The notes below the pieces were generated by a model. That model searched no databases, was not told where the DNA came from, and saw nothing but the letters and a program-made list of their open reading frames with translations. A DNA stretch of 64,000 nt from Isoetes taiwanensis (lineage: Eukaryota; Streptophyta; Lycopodiopsida; Isoetales; Isoetaceae), in NCBI GenBank assembly GCA_021234155.1, contig JAJEKV010000099.1:1388297-1452296 (forward strand), in the 5' to 3' direction. Both the position numbers and the translations under genes were made by a program. Positions 44,320-55,035 of this stretch are shown here, one piece after another. The first letter of the stretch is position 1; each line of letters opens with the position of its first letter.

Positions 44320-45731
44320 AGAGCTTTCTATGAGGCTAAATGACCTAAATGTTCCAGAGGATCTGAAAAATGCCTATATAAGCAGGTCCTAGTAGAGCTA
44401 TCCTTCCCTTTTACTGGACCAGAAAAGATTGAAAACACAATTGGTGTAAAACAGGGCTGCTCGTGTTCCCCTACCCTTTTTGGGTTATTTATTGATGAGC
44501 TTGAGAGCTGGTTGGCTAGACTTGGTGGAGTTGGAGCTAGACTTGGAAAGTATGTTATTCAGCTCTTGCTATTTGCGGATGACATAGTGTTAATCTCTAA
44601 ATTCGACAGCGGTCCTGACATCATTTGAATGTGTTGGATGCTTTACGTCTTTGAAAACGAATGTGCATCAATGCGAGATAAATCTAAAGTTATGGTGTTT
44701 GGTGGTTATGATCCTACAATTTTCTTTATTGGAGGGATCCCTTTGGAGAAAGTAAATGCATACAAATATCTTGGTGTTGAAATAACTTGTGAGAACTATA
44801 GATGGAATATGGCAGCCAAAAAGAGGGCCTCGGGGGCATCACGAGCATTATACGATTATGTTGCACCGGTGTAGAATTAATAATTTTGATCATTGGAACA
44901 CGAGCTGATTGCTATTTGGCGTTCAAGTGAAGCCGGTAATCCTTTATGGTAGTCCAATGCGGGGCGGGATTATCAAGGAAAAGTTGGAATGACATTGAAA
45001 AAGTGCAAAAAGAGATTCCTACTTGGAGAATTTGGGGCAAAACCACAAACACCATATGAAATGCTATTAGCGGCGGGCATGCTTCCATTAGAGGTAGAGG
45101 CTCTTTGTAGGACCATAACCTATGTTACAGTCTTTGGATATGGATCATGATCGTTTTCCTAGATTGGCTCTAGAACAATCTATAACTAAAGGTTGGTATT
45201 TCGATGTTAAAAATGGCAAAAGATGGTTGGGTGCGGTTGGCCCCCACCTGTAAGTTCAAAGAAAGTCATGAGCAGTTTTCGAGATAGCTATAAAGAGGAT
45301 GTGGCTATTGGATTGAGAAAGAGATGTTAAAAAGCGTTTTACCTCATGGAGATAAATGACCTCTGAGAATATCTGAGAACAAAGGTATCTCCTATCCAAT
45401 ATAGATAGGAAAAATGGGATGCTTATCTCATTTCACGATTGTCGTCCCATATACTTCATATAGAGGCTGGGAGGTGGAATGGTACTCCCGTGAGTCAAGA
45501 GGTTTTGTCTGGATGCCTAGAGCTTGAAATTGAAAGCAGATGTGACTCTTATGCATATTAGACTCAATCATGGCATCGGGGTGAACACATTAAAAGATCT
45601 CTTTGATATCTGGGGCACACCTTTTAAGCTCGTATTTGAAGGCTATCACGGAAAGAAAGAAAAGATGTAATGAATTTGTTTGAATTCATGAAAGATTTTG
45701 AATCGAGAATATGCTCTAGATTGGCGTCTTG
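44320..45731 (+). mobile_element. LINE remnant with reverse-transcriptase C-terminal half
   Basis: The plus strand reads MRLNDLNVPEDLKNAYI, then ENTIGVKQGCSCSPTLFG, LFIDELESWLARL, and LLLFADDIVLISKF with the catalytic FADD. A shifted frame gives KSKVMVFGGYDP and VNAYKYLGVEI, the RT palm and thumb end. Beyond 44990 come LLGEFGAKPQTPYEMLLAAG and RFPRLALEQSITKGW, conserved C-terminal blocks of this LINE family. Frameshifts and stops are frequent. The 5' part is missing. The right end is split by the 7-kb transposon at 45736, and the LINE 3' end probably resumes at 52825. Confidence 0.8.
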
Positions 45732-45810
45732 AATAGGGTGCTTTTTATTGACCTACCCAATTTCGCGACTCCCAAATTTCGGCACCTATTTTCGGCTTTT
45801 TTCGTGGCGT

Positions 45811-45862
45811 GAAGGGCGCCCTTCATCATTTTTTGAAGGGCGCCCTTCATCATTTTTTGGAG
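45811..45862. repeat. Two perfect 14-bp palindromes in tandem
   Basis: gaagggcgcccttc is its own reverse complement and occurs twice, at about 45815-45828 and 45840-45853, each followed by atcatttttt. It is subterminal in the 7-kb transposon, where transposase-binding sites would be expected. Confidence 0.9.
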
Positions 45863-46114
45863 TGTCTGCGGGCTTTGGCGAAAAGTTTTTTCGCGCCCGA
45901 ATTGATTAGAGTGCGGCTAGGGATTTTGAAATCACGATCATTTTGATTTTGAATTGAAAGTGTAATTGGGTTGGGAAGTTGGGTTCATTACGCTACTCTT
46001 AGGAATTCCAGCATCTAGCTATGGCTCGAAGTCCGTGAGGTAAAAAATCCCTCTATTTCTCATGCTTTTTCTTTATCTACCGATATTGAACTAAAAAAGT
46101 TTGTTTGATGTTAT

Positions 46115-48100
46115 CAGGGCTGCTTTTCGCAAGAAGCGAGTATGAATTTCACACAAACAGAGGTTTCGCGTAATGAAGGGAAGAAGCCAAAGGATTTGAA
46201 GGCGAAGAAAACCGTGATTTTCTTGAAAAGGCGGTGCCCGCCGGAGGAAGGAAAGATAAATTTAAAATTTGTTAGGCCCGGTTCGCCAACGTCTTTGCAT
46301 GACCTCTTTGGAAAGGATTTATGAGAAAAGCAAGCCTACCAACAATGAGATTAGGGTAACCTTTGCTCGAGCTTTTGCTTGGAGTAATACCCAACGAGCT
46401 TTGTCAACCCACGGGCAATTCAAAGTGAATGGGCTAGTTTTGCTTTTGAAGCTTATCGAACATCCCGCCAGATTTCTAAAGGGAGAGACCGGTGACTCTC
46501 TTGTTTGAGTAATGCTTGTTTTGGATCACTTGGGGTAAGCTTCTTTGAGATGAAGAGAGATGCGAGAGGAGTTGCTATTATCAAAACAAGAGTCTTTGTT
46601 GAGGAAAGAAGGTGCTATTCTTTGGAGGCGGAACATAGCTTGCAAAGCTATATATGAAAATATAGAGGCCAAGCGAGAAGTCGAGGAAGACCTTGAGCGT
46701 GATTTTCAGGAAAAGAAGTTGATGCTATTGCAAAACTAAAGAATGATGAAGAAGTTATCGCGAGAGCTTTTGGAGTCATCACTTCTGAAAATAGATTCTA
46801 AAGGGAAGAACACATTAAGTAAAGAAATTTCTTTCTTTGAAGTCAGAAATAGATACCTTTGAGGAATCAATGGCTAAGTGGCATGCAAAGGCTAAGCATA
46901 TTTCAGCCATGCGGCAAGATAGTTGAAAGCACCAAAGCTTCGGATGGAGTTGGGTATGGGTGTGTATTCTTTGCCTTTGCTAACATCTGATGTATGTCGG
47001 GCATGTGGCCTTTGTTTTCCTCAAAGAATATGACATTTGTTAAAATAAACCAATGTGGACATAAGTACCATGTGTTTTGCTTTTCAAGTGTGCTTTGAAA
47101 ACTATGCAGCGTGTGGTTCCCTGTTGTGGAGAGGAAGTCCCAAGCAACATTTTGCGAACTGGGATTCAAAGAATTTGATATTGTGATTGAAGAGGACTCT
47201 AACTATGAAGATGAAGAAGAAACTCGAAAATGCAAGCGATTGATGAAGATAAAAGCGAAGGATGAAGTTGATAGCAGCACCACTTTGTACAATAAACCTG
47301 CAAGTCTTGAATTTAAAGCGAGAAAGGACTGCAAAATTAAGAAAAAGGAAGACAAGGGCGGCTACCAAGAAAGGCTCGAAACCCACATTTGCAAGTAAGT
47401 TCTTGTTCAATGTATCTTGTAATGTATTTGTTTTGTGCTAACTTCAATTCTATTTGAGCAGGTTATAGATATTGACAAAATTTGAGTCTACATTAAATTT
47501 GCTCACATATCTCCCATAAAAGGTACACATTTAGTTTTAGTATTATAACTTCTCTTTAAGTTACATTAATTTTAAATTAATCTTGGGACAAAGAAGACCA
47601 CTTGACCTTTGGACAACCTCGAGATAAAGAAGACCCCAAAGACCTTTGGACAACTGCAGACAAGATTTTCCTTGCAAGAACCAAGCTTGGAGCAAGAAAA
47701 ATGGTAAAGTCTAATCGAAAATTTGAATAGTAGTCCATGTTCAATTTAGTTGTACTAAATATTGATTTCTTGTTGCGAGGGAAATGTGTCTAACATTCTT
47801 TGTGAAATTTCTTCTTGAAGATGCAAGGTTAGACCTATAGAAGATCAAGATCTTTGGAGATGTAAAGAACAATGATCTTTGAAGAGGATATAGGAGGCAG
47901 ATTTATCCGCGGGGATGTGGGATTTATCCACGGGGATGTAGGAGCAGAATCAAGAAGAAATCCTTCAATTGGTACACTTTGGAGGAAAATTATCTTGCTT
48001 TTAAAAAGGCAAGACTTTTACGGAATTTACTTGATCTCGGCATCTACCAAGCATCTTATCGGCATCTACGGGGAGGATATTATGAGGATGTTTTTTTAAA
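46115..48100 (+). pseudogene. Second gene of the 7-kb transposon (unknown protein)
   Basis: I do not recognise this protein. After a ttatcag acceptor the plus frame reads GCFSQEASMNFTQTEVSRNE, then VIFLKRRCPPEEGKINLKF and RPGSPTSLHDLFGKDL. A shifted frame continues EIRVTFARAFAWSNTQRALS and LLLKLIEHPARFL (to 46508). Next comes a charged, coiled-coil-like stretch (YENIEAKREVEEDLERDFQE, about 46640-46720). A block at 47111-47398 (CELGFKEFDIVIEEDSNYED) ends at gtaagtt. Near 47960-48100 the C-terminal block is NWYTLEENYLAFKKARLL, LDLGIYQASYRHLRGGYYED. It is basic at both ends and acidic in the middle, so a DNA-binding accessory role is possible but only inferred. Several frame changes make it a pseudogene. 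Confidence 0.5.
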
Positions 48101-48185
48101 TATTATGTGGATCTTGTATACATGCAACACAATTTTGTTCCATAGTGTTGACATGTTTTTGTATATTTATGTAATAGCAAGGTTT

Positions 48186-48840
48186 ACACTAATATAAGGT
48201 TTGCATTACGGAATATAAGTTTTACATAAGTTTTACATTAGGTTTTACATAAAGGTTTACATTAGGTTTTACATAAGTTTTACATTAGGTTTTACATAAA
48301 GGTTTACATTAGGTTTTACATTAGGTTTTACATAAGGTTTACATTAGGTTTACATAAGTTTTACATTAGGTTTTTTACATTAGGTTTTTACATTAGGTTT
48401 ACATATGAATAAGGTTTACATAAGGTTTACATATGAATAAGGTTTACATAAGGTTTACATATGAATAAGGTTTACACAAGGTTTACATAAGGTTTATGTA
48501 TAAGGTTTACATATGAATAGCAATAGGTTTATGTATAATAGGAATAGTAATGAATAAGGTTAATGAATAAGGTCTATATGATATGAAGAATAGCAATGAA
48601 TAAGGTTTATGAATAAGGTTTACATATGAAGAATAGCAATGAATAAGGTTTATGAATATAAGGTGTACATGAATATAAGGTTTATGATTGATAGCTATCT
48701 AGCATATGATTGTTTACATATTATTGTTTATGGTTACATATTTGTTTATGATTGTTTATGTTTATGATTGAAAACCTTATTGTTTATGGTTACATATTTG
48801 TTTATGATTGTTTATGGTTATGATTGACAACCAATTTGAT
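48186..48840. repeat. Degenerate TTTACATTAGG/GGTTTACATA minisatellite
   Basis: From about 48186 to 48420 the sequence is built from units of 11-17 bases such as taggttttacat and aaggtttacat. To about 48690 the units become gaataaggtttacatat-like. To about 48840 they become tgtttatggttacatatt-like. The order of unit types suggests local slippage growth. It lies exactly between the 3' ends of the two converging transposon genes. Confidence 0.9.
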
Positions 48841-48954
48841 TACATATGAACTATGACAACAAATTTACAATATGATTTACAATTTACAATATGTTTCACA
48901 ATTTACAAATTGGTCTAAGGTTCACGTTTGAATCACAAAGCATCTTTGCCTTTT

Positions 48955-51900
48955 CTTTGCTTTTTGCTTTTGATTTCTTCTTTCCTTTCGAGATCATTTC
49001 CTTTAGACTCTAAAACTTCTTGAGCATAAATGGATGTGCTTTGATGCAAGCTATCCATAATTTGATCTTCCACTATGTCGGGGAGCTGAAAGCAAGGTTG
49101 TTCCTCAATCGGTCATATCAAAATTAACTTGACCCGAGAACCAAATGGTCATATACACTGACTGGCTCATGTTCTAGCAATTCATACAAGTTACCATTAA
49201 TCAACTTGTAATATTTTCCAAGTGACAACTACTTCATTCCTACCAAACTTTTGCCCCAAGGATCCTTGTATGCTTTCTCTATAACATGCTTTGTTCTAGT
49301 GCATTTTAAAATATAAAGTCTACTTTTTTTCTTTGTTGTTAGGCTCGGCATTGTGACAAAAGTTATCTCCAACAAACAATGATATCGATTTCCACTCATG
49401 ATCTCCTTCAAAAGCGAGGGCCTTCAACAACTTCCTCAACATAGTCGGCACCCATAGGTTTTAATTGAGTATGACCACGTGCCTATTCTAGCAATGTAGG
49501 GACACTTTGCATATTTCCCTAACCGGTGGTTATATAGAAACAAGTGAAGTTCATATGTGCAACTTGAGTCGGGTCAGTTCTTTGAGTAGGCCTGATGGAA
49601 TGAAATTTGCTAGAGCCAGATAGAGTTGCACAATCATACCTCTCACTTCTATCAACATCTCCTATGCCAACTTCCCAAAAAAATCTGTCAAACACAAGCA
49701 TTCACAAGCTCAGCAAATTGGAATGTATAAAAATCCAGCAGTTCAACAGCACACCTGTATCTGTCCTTGCCTTCCATTGTGATGTTGTCACTGAAATGTT
49801 TTTTGCAAAAAACCACTACATCATGTGCATTTCTAAGTGTACTTGATTTCGTTTTAACATCTCATGAGTTAGGGCTAAGCTTAATGATGCCCCAAAGACC
49901 ATCATGTTCAATTGTTTCTCTATCGATTAGTCTTTGGAAATGAACATTAACTCTAGGTGCTTGAAAATGAAAGTTACCTTTCCCATGATAAGAAGCAAAA
50001 TAATTCCAAGTTATTGGGATGCCACTAGTTTGATAATTTCTTCCTAGAAAGTAAAATGTTCTACTTCCTTTCCACTGGCTAGAACATCCATCAGACCAAA
50101 CAATGTGTCTGCTGTACTTGATTTGTTTGCTGGACAAAAATGCTGCATGACTGTTCAAACAATGTTGCATAAACAAAGTGTCATGTTCCCTGTCATCGGG
50201 AAATGTAGAAGTGAGTTTCTTTGATGATTCTTCTATCATCTTCATCCAATTTAGGGTCATCACTTTTGGTGGCATGTCTATATGATATATGCACTAAAAT
50301 TGTGCGATCATTCCTCAATGCGGACTCTGAATTTCTTCTTGAATTTTTGAAGTTTGTAATTTTCAAACAAAATCAATCACACCGAAACTATTGCATCCTT
50401 TGGAAATGTTTCCAAACACTCCTTGAATTGCGGCGGCACGCCATTTAGCCTCATAGTTGTCTTGGAATGAATTCTTTTCGGCCTTTGTTCTAGCGATTCG
50501 GAAAATATCAATGACACTTGTGGTCTTGTAAACCGGTTTTAGTATTGTTTTTTTCCCAAACTTATAACCACCTTTGCCATCGGGTTCTTCTCTGATTCAT
50601 ATATCTACAACAAATCTGAAATAAAAAATAAAGCTACACCATAATGAAGCATAAAAAAAGGCAACAATCTTAGTACCTTGTCATATGTCTTCCACTCCAC
50701 CTGCACACCATTTTTGAAATTCACTTCTTTTGGACATGTTGGCAGCTTGCTAGGTCCACAACTATTGCACTTGAGAGTTAGGGGGGTCATGTGCATACCA
50801 TTCTTCACTTTCATCTCTTGGACAAATAAGAGACCTCCAAAGCTCACTTGTTGAAGCATAGGTGCTCTTCCTTGCCATGCATGTTGGTCCAGGACCACAA
50901 ACTTCACACGTGCATTTACAATTTGGACCATGAATTTTTTCATCATGTCTTACTTTGTTCATTGCAAGTCGAATAAAATCTGCTCTCATATGATACACAC
51001 AACAGCACGTCTCTCTGTCCTTTACTTTCCTGACATAAAGGGGTTTCAAGGCATGAAATACTGAGAAAGAAACCTCAAACTTAGGATACTCCCTTCAAAG
51101 CTTATTTGGTAAAATGAAACCGCAAAAAGCAGGACACAAGAATTACAAAGAATTATTACAAAGAGAATTACAAAGAATTATGGCAATTAAAGCAATATCC
51201 AAAGATGTGCAATCAAACTAACACAGTATCCTCCATGAAGTGTAATGGATGCATGATCTTGAATCCTTGACCACTCTAATCCTTATAACATGTTTCTTGC
51301 ATGGAGACACTCGTGTGTTATCTCTCCAAAAGTCAACTATTAGCTTCCTCTCATCATAAGAGAGTCTGTCAAATCTAGTATTCTTCTTGAACATGGACCA
51401 TGGTCCACTACCATGCTCTGCAGCCAATCTTCTATTTCTTGCGAATCGACACAATCTTCCTATTCAGATTCATTTGCTTGGCAAAAGCGGACTTGTTAGT
51501 TTCACCATTGATTGTAAAAGTCATTGCGACACTTCTTGCTCTCCACACATCGTATTTTTTGAATACTTATGAGTACGCAAAGACTCCCTCAAATTGTTAA
51601 TGATTGTTTTCATTGTGTTTAATTCTTTCTTTGTTTGAGAGATCTAGTTCGGGTATCCACTTTTCTAGCACCCCTAGAATTTCCACTCTTTCTTGATGTA
51701 GCATTCTCACACAATTAGTTCACAAGCTTGCCTAATTCTTTTGACAACTTTCTTTTCTTCCAAGCTTCTTTGAATGAACCTTTCTTACCAACGGTAGCAT
51801 CATTTGCAAGCGCACCTAAATTGCCGATTCGGCATCCACTTCTCTTTTTTACGTCTTTGAATCCTCGATTTCGGCCTGTCTTTTTTGAAAGCGGCTTCAT

Positions 51901-52512
51901 AATTCTCTTGGTTTGCAAGCCTTTGCAATTCTAACTACTGATCGAACGAAATTTATCAATGCAAATACCTCTATTATAGCAAGTACGTATTATGGCGGTC
52001 CGGATCCAACCTCTACATCATTGCCAATATCCATAACTTCATCATCCTCATTTGAGATTCCACCATATTCTCCTGTAATTTTAGCATGTCGGTTTACTTT
52101 TTATAAACCAAGTAACAAATTTAAATTGCATACTTTCGACATGTTGAAATCATGTTCAAAGTCCATAAATTCAGCACCATTGAATGAATTGCATTTCCCT
52201 TGAAAGCGATTACATTACATCGGTCGGCAATTTAGAACAAAAAATTCAACAATTTAATAGCGAGAGGCATTTAACAAGGAATACCGGTCTTTCATCTTCA
52301 TGATGAAATTCTTGATCTGAATTTTCGACTTCAAATGTAGTTTCTTCATTCCTTGTGAAATCCCTTTGTTTCAATGTGAGTACCAAACCCGATTTGTGTA
52401 GGTGATTCTTCAAGGTAATTTTACGCAAATTGTTGGCGAACTCTTGCATGCCTTGACAAATCCGGGGCATCAAATTGTGCACAATGCTTGGACCACGAAG
52501 CAAGGAATTCAT
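48955..52512 (-). pseudogene. Transposase of the 7-kb element (SDGxxSQ family)
   Basis: Minus strand, N to C: MNSLLRGPSIVHNLMPRICQ (from 52512); basic block KKTGRNRGFKDVKKRSGCRI (about 51850); FKKYDVWRARSVAMTF and VDFWRDNTRVSPCKKHVIRI (about 51560-51280); FEVSFSVFHALKPLYVRKVK with RETCCCVYHMRADF (about 51090-50970); Cys cluster CKCTCEVCGPGPTC, then CNSCGPSKLPTC and VEWKTYDK (to about 50680); DNYEAKWRAAAIQG (about 50430); HDTLFMQHCLNSHAAFL, HIVWSDGCSSQWKG, TWNYFASYHGKG and HDGLWGIIK (50190-49880); VGIGDVDRSERYDCATLSG (about 49660); YYKLINGNLYELLEHEPVSV (about 49215-49150); basic end KSKKQRKGKDAL-stop. SDG and HDG with NYFAS.HGKG look like an RNase H-type catalytic core with a zinc-binding region before it. 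An insertion splits HGKG from HDG, and several frameshifts show decay. Confidence 0.7.
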
Positions 52513-52824
52513 CTCTCAACTCAAGAACCATAGGCGTGCTTCAAGAAGCGAAACTTGACATAATTCGAAGGTGCGACATTTGATTTGGGCGGGGAAATTC
52601 CAATTCGAATTGGAGATTGCAAACTAAAATTTCGGGATCGATGACTTGGCCAAAAATAGCGGGGAATGATGGATCTTGACTCCAGCTCAAGGCTGGCTAT
52701 GGCGGGTGAAGTGCTTGAAGCGTGAAGAAGGGGTCGAAAAAAAATTTTATGGCCTGTATCGGCCTTACCGGCACCAATGTCGCGACATGATTTTTTGAGT
52801 AGGTCAATAAAAAAGCACCCAATA

Positions 52825-52990
52825 ACGAACCATGTATCTTTTTGCCATAGAGGGCTGGGGCCTAAAATGGCTTGATTAATACATAATTTATTTTATTTTT
52901 GTATAAAAAAAAAATTAGGATTGCTTGAAAGGGTGGCTCCCCATAGTAACAGTAATATAAAAAAAAAAATTAGGATTGCTTGAAAGGGTG
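52825..52990 (+). mobile_element. Probable LINE 3' UTR and duplicated A-rich tail
   Basis: Sequence resuming after the AATA duplication ends in tataaaaaaaaaattaggat, and the unit ataaaaaaaaaattaggattgcttgaaagggtggctc occurs twice (about 52904-52943 and 52956-52994). This fits a LINE tail interrupted upstream by the DNA transposon, with a local duplication of the tail and its flank. Confidence 0.5.
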
Positions 52991-52994
52991 GCTC

Positions 52995-53036
52995 TGCATG
53001 CATGCATGCATGAATGCACATGCATGCATGCATGCA
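52995..53036. repeat. TGCA tetranucleotide microsatellite
   Basis: Two runs of tgca units separated by atgaatgcaca. Confidence 0.9.
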
Positions 53037-53039
53037 CGG

Positions 53040-54830
53040 CAGGCTGAGCAGTGAGCGGCGGACATATAGACATTTTTACGTCACATCACATTGTCAACAT
53101 TGGACATATGATGGTGATGTAAATGTCCCTAGCGAGAGTTTTGAACACAAAGACCTCATAGTTGTTATCCCAATGGACTACCTACGAAATCACACGAGAG
53201 GGAAGAAAAAAAATGAAGAAAAGAGACATGCAAGTCAACCACGTCATTTTTCATTAAAGGGGTGCACAAAACTAGTTAGAATGTAGATCCTACACTAAGA
53301 TTTGTGTATGTTCTTTCTTAGGTATTACTTGCTTTGAATTGTATTTATTTGGTCTCATAGACCCTAAGAATCGAATCTTTTCCCCTCCCTTTTCCATCCC
53401 ACATTGCATGGGAGGGATAAAATGTGGTTATTTGAGGACAACACACACTTGGTAGATTGGAACCTCAAATGAATGTGACATCTAATCCCATGGTTTACTA
53501 GATAGATTGCTTCAGATATATGGCATTGCAAGCAACTATGTCTATCTACGATCAGATGTCAACAATATAATTGTAATAAGAGTATTACTACTGTCATAAC
53601 TCCATGTTTAGACCTCCACATTTCATGTTCAATGGTTGGATTTAAGCTCACTATTATCTCAATTAACCACTAAATTATCTAGCCTTTATGCAATTTTCAC
53701 ACTTGTTGTTGTGGTATTATCTCAGTTGACCATTCCCTCCCTCTTGCAGGTCTGCAAATAACTCGCTCGGCCTCCTGGCCTTGTGAGTTATTCTGTATAA
53801 CCCGTTCAATTGACGCATTAACCCCCTCTTAATTGACCAGCTGACCAGGGCATCTAGGAAAATGCCTTGCCCGAGGACCATTGAGGCACCATGATGCCTA
53901 ACATGCCAACTTTCTTTTTTCTTATTCTTTTTAGGTTGCCTCTAAAGGGCAAACTCTAGGAGTGTGGGCACATTCTTTAAGATGTATCATTTGGGCGCTT
54001 GAGCCCTTATGCCTGACTATAGCTGAAAATCAATCCACAGTCGAATAGAACCTTAACGCACTTGTCCTCAGCTTTACACGGTCAGCTAAACTGTTGGCTT
54101 GACATCTGTTACCAGCTAGGGTAACACGCTAGTGGCTCAAGTTCTAGGAGATTTTCTGTAACACCCTAGGATAATCGATGGAAAATGGCATAACACCCTA
54201 GAGATTTCCTCTGCACCCTATATGCAGGGGGAAAAAAATCATTCATCTTTAACAATGAATTTGCCCGTGCATAATTTGGCATTGAATTTTGCTTTTCTAT
54301 TTTCAATTTAAGAAAACGGAGTTGCCAACACAAACCTCGGGCTAAGAGAGGCGTTGGACATCTCGGCTGCTTACTTTCTTTGGTAACTTTGCAAATTCGA
54401 TTCGCTAAATGCTGAAGAACAAGGAGAGTAATTTACTCTTCGCATGCCAAGATATATGCCATTGAATTTTATAGATCTTCCACAGTTATGTCAAATTTCA
54501 GAATAGCTCTTTGATCGAGTTATTTACAATCGGTCCACTCATTCCAGACTTGAAATTTGAAGTTTAATGTCAGCTGTTTAGCACAAGAATTAGACGCAGC
54601 AAATCCACCATTTTTATGGGTTTCTTTGCCACAAATTCTAGATCCTTCCTTCTAAATTTATCTTTCAATCTGGTTTCTGAATCCCCTTGCCTGGCAGGCA
54701 ATCCAGAGTGCGGAAGCACCCTGTTATTATGTATAAGATGAGACACGTAGAAGCATAATGACATTAGCGAACTTATCTTGATGTCACAAAAAAGCCAGCC
54801 TAGTATATGCTCATTGTTTTCCATTCAACT
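53040..54830. other. No gene recognised
   Basis: About 1.8 kb of intergenic DNA. Open frames at 53014-53286 (+) and 54570-54824 (-) have no family signature. Duplicated phrases such as gtaacaccctaggata / ataacaccctagagat lie near 54160-54205. Confidence 0.35.
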
Positions 54831-54883
54831 TTACACGAGATAGCAAGCAACCGGCTTTACAGGAGATAGCAAGCAACCGGCTT
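54831..54883. repeat. 26-bp tandem duplication in the ATG1 3' region
   Basis: gagatagcaagcaaccggctt occurs twice in direct succession about 160 bp beyond the ATG1 stop codon, probably within or near the 3' UTR. Confidence 0.85.
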
Positions 54884-55035
54884 GCCTCAGTAACTTGTTT
54901 ACATTTTCATCCCAAGTATGTACATATAAACTTCTACATGCATTCGGCAGTAGGAGATTCAATCATGGGTGTTCCAAGCTATTAGTTTGTCAACTTCATT
55001 ATGATTACTGTACAAATTCAAGCCTCAATTAGGTA

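Larger units (their letters stand above)
45736..52820. mobile_element. 7,085-bp DNA transposon, unplaced superfamily (Sola-like?)
   Basis: The terminal inverted repeats are GGGTGCTTTTTATTGACCTA at the left and, from the right on the minus strand, GGGTGCTTTTTTATTGACCT, identical over about 21 bases except one extra T; a tcgcgac word is shared further in. AATA flanks both ends (45732-45735, 52821-52824) as a 4-bp target duplication. Two genes converge: an unidentified plus-strand protein (46115-48100) and a minus-strand transposase (52512-48955). A TTTACAT satellite lies between them. Both genes carry frameshifts. The element sits inside a LINE 3' region. Sola elements make 4-bp duplications and occur in early land plants, so that is the best guess; hAT, CACTA, MULE and PIF do not fit. 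Confidence 0.8.

Noticed and set aside
48186-48700. Interstitial telomere repeat
   Set aside because: Units are taggttttacat/aaggtttacat, not TTTAGGG or its variants.
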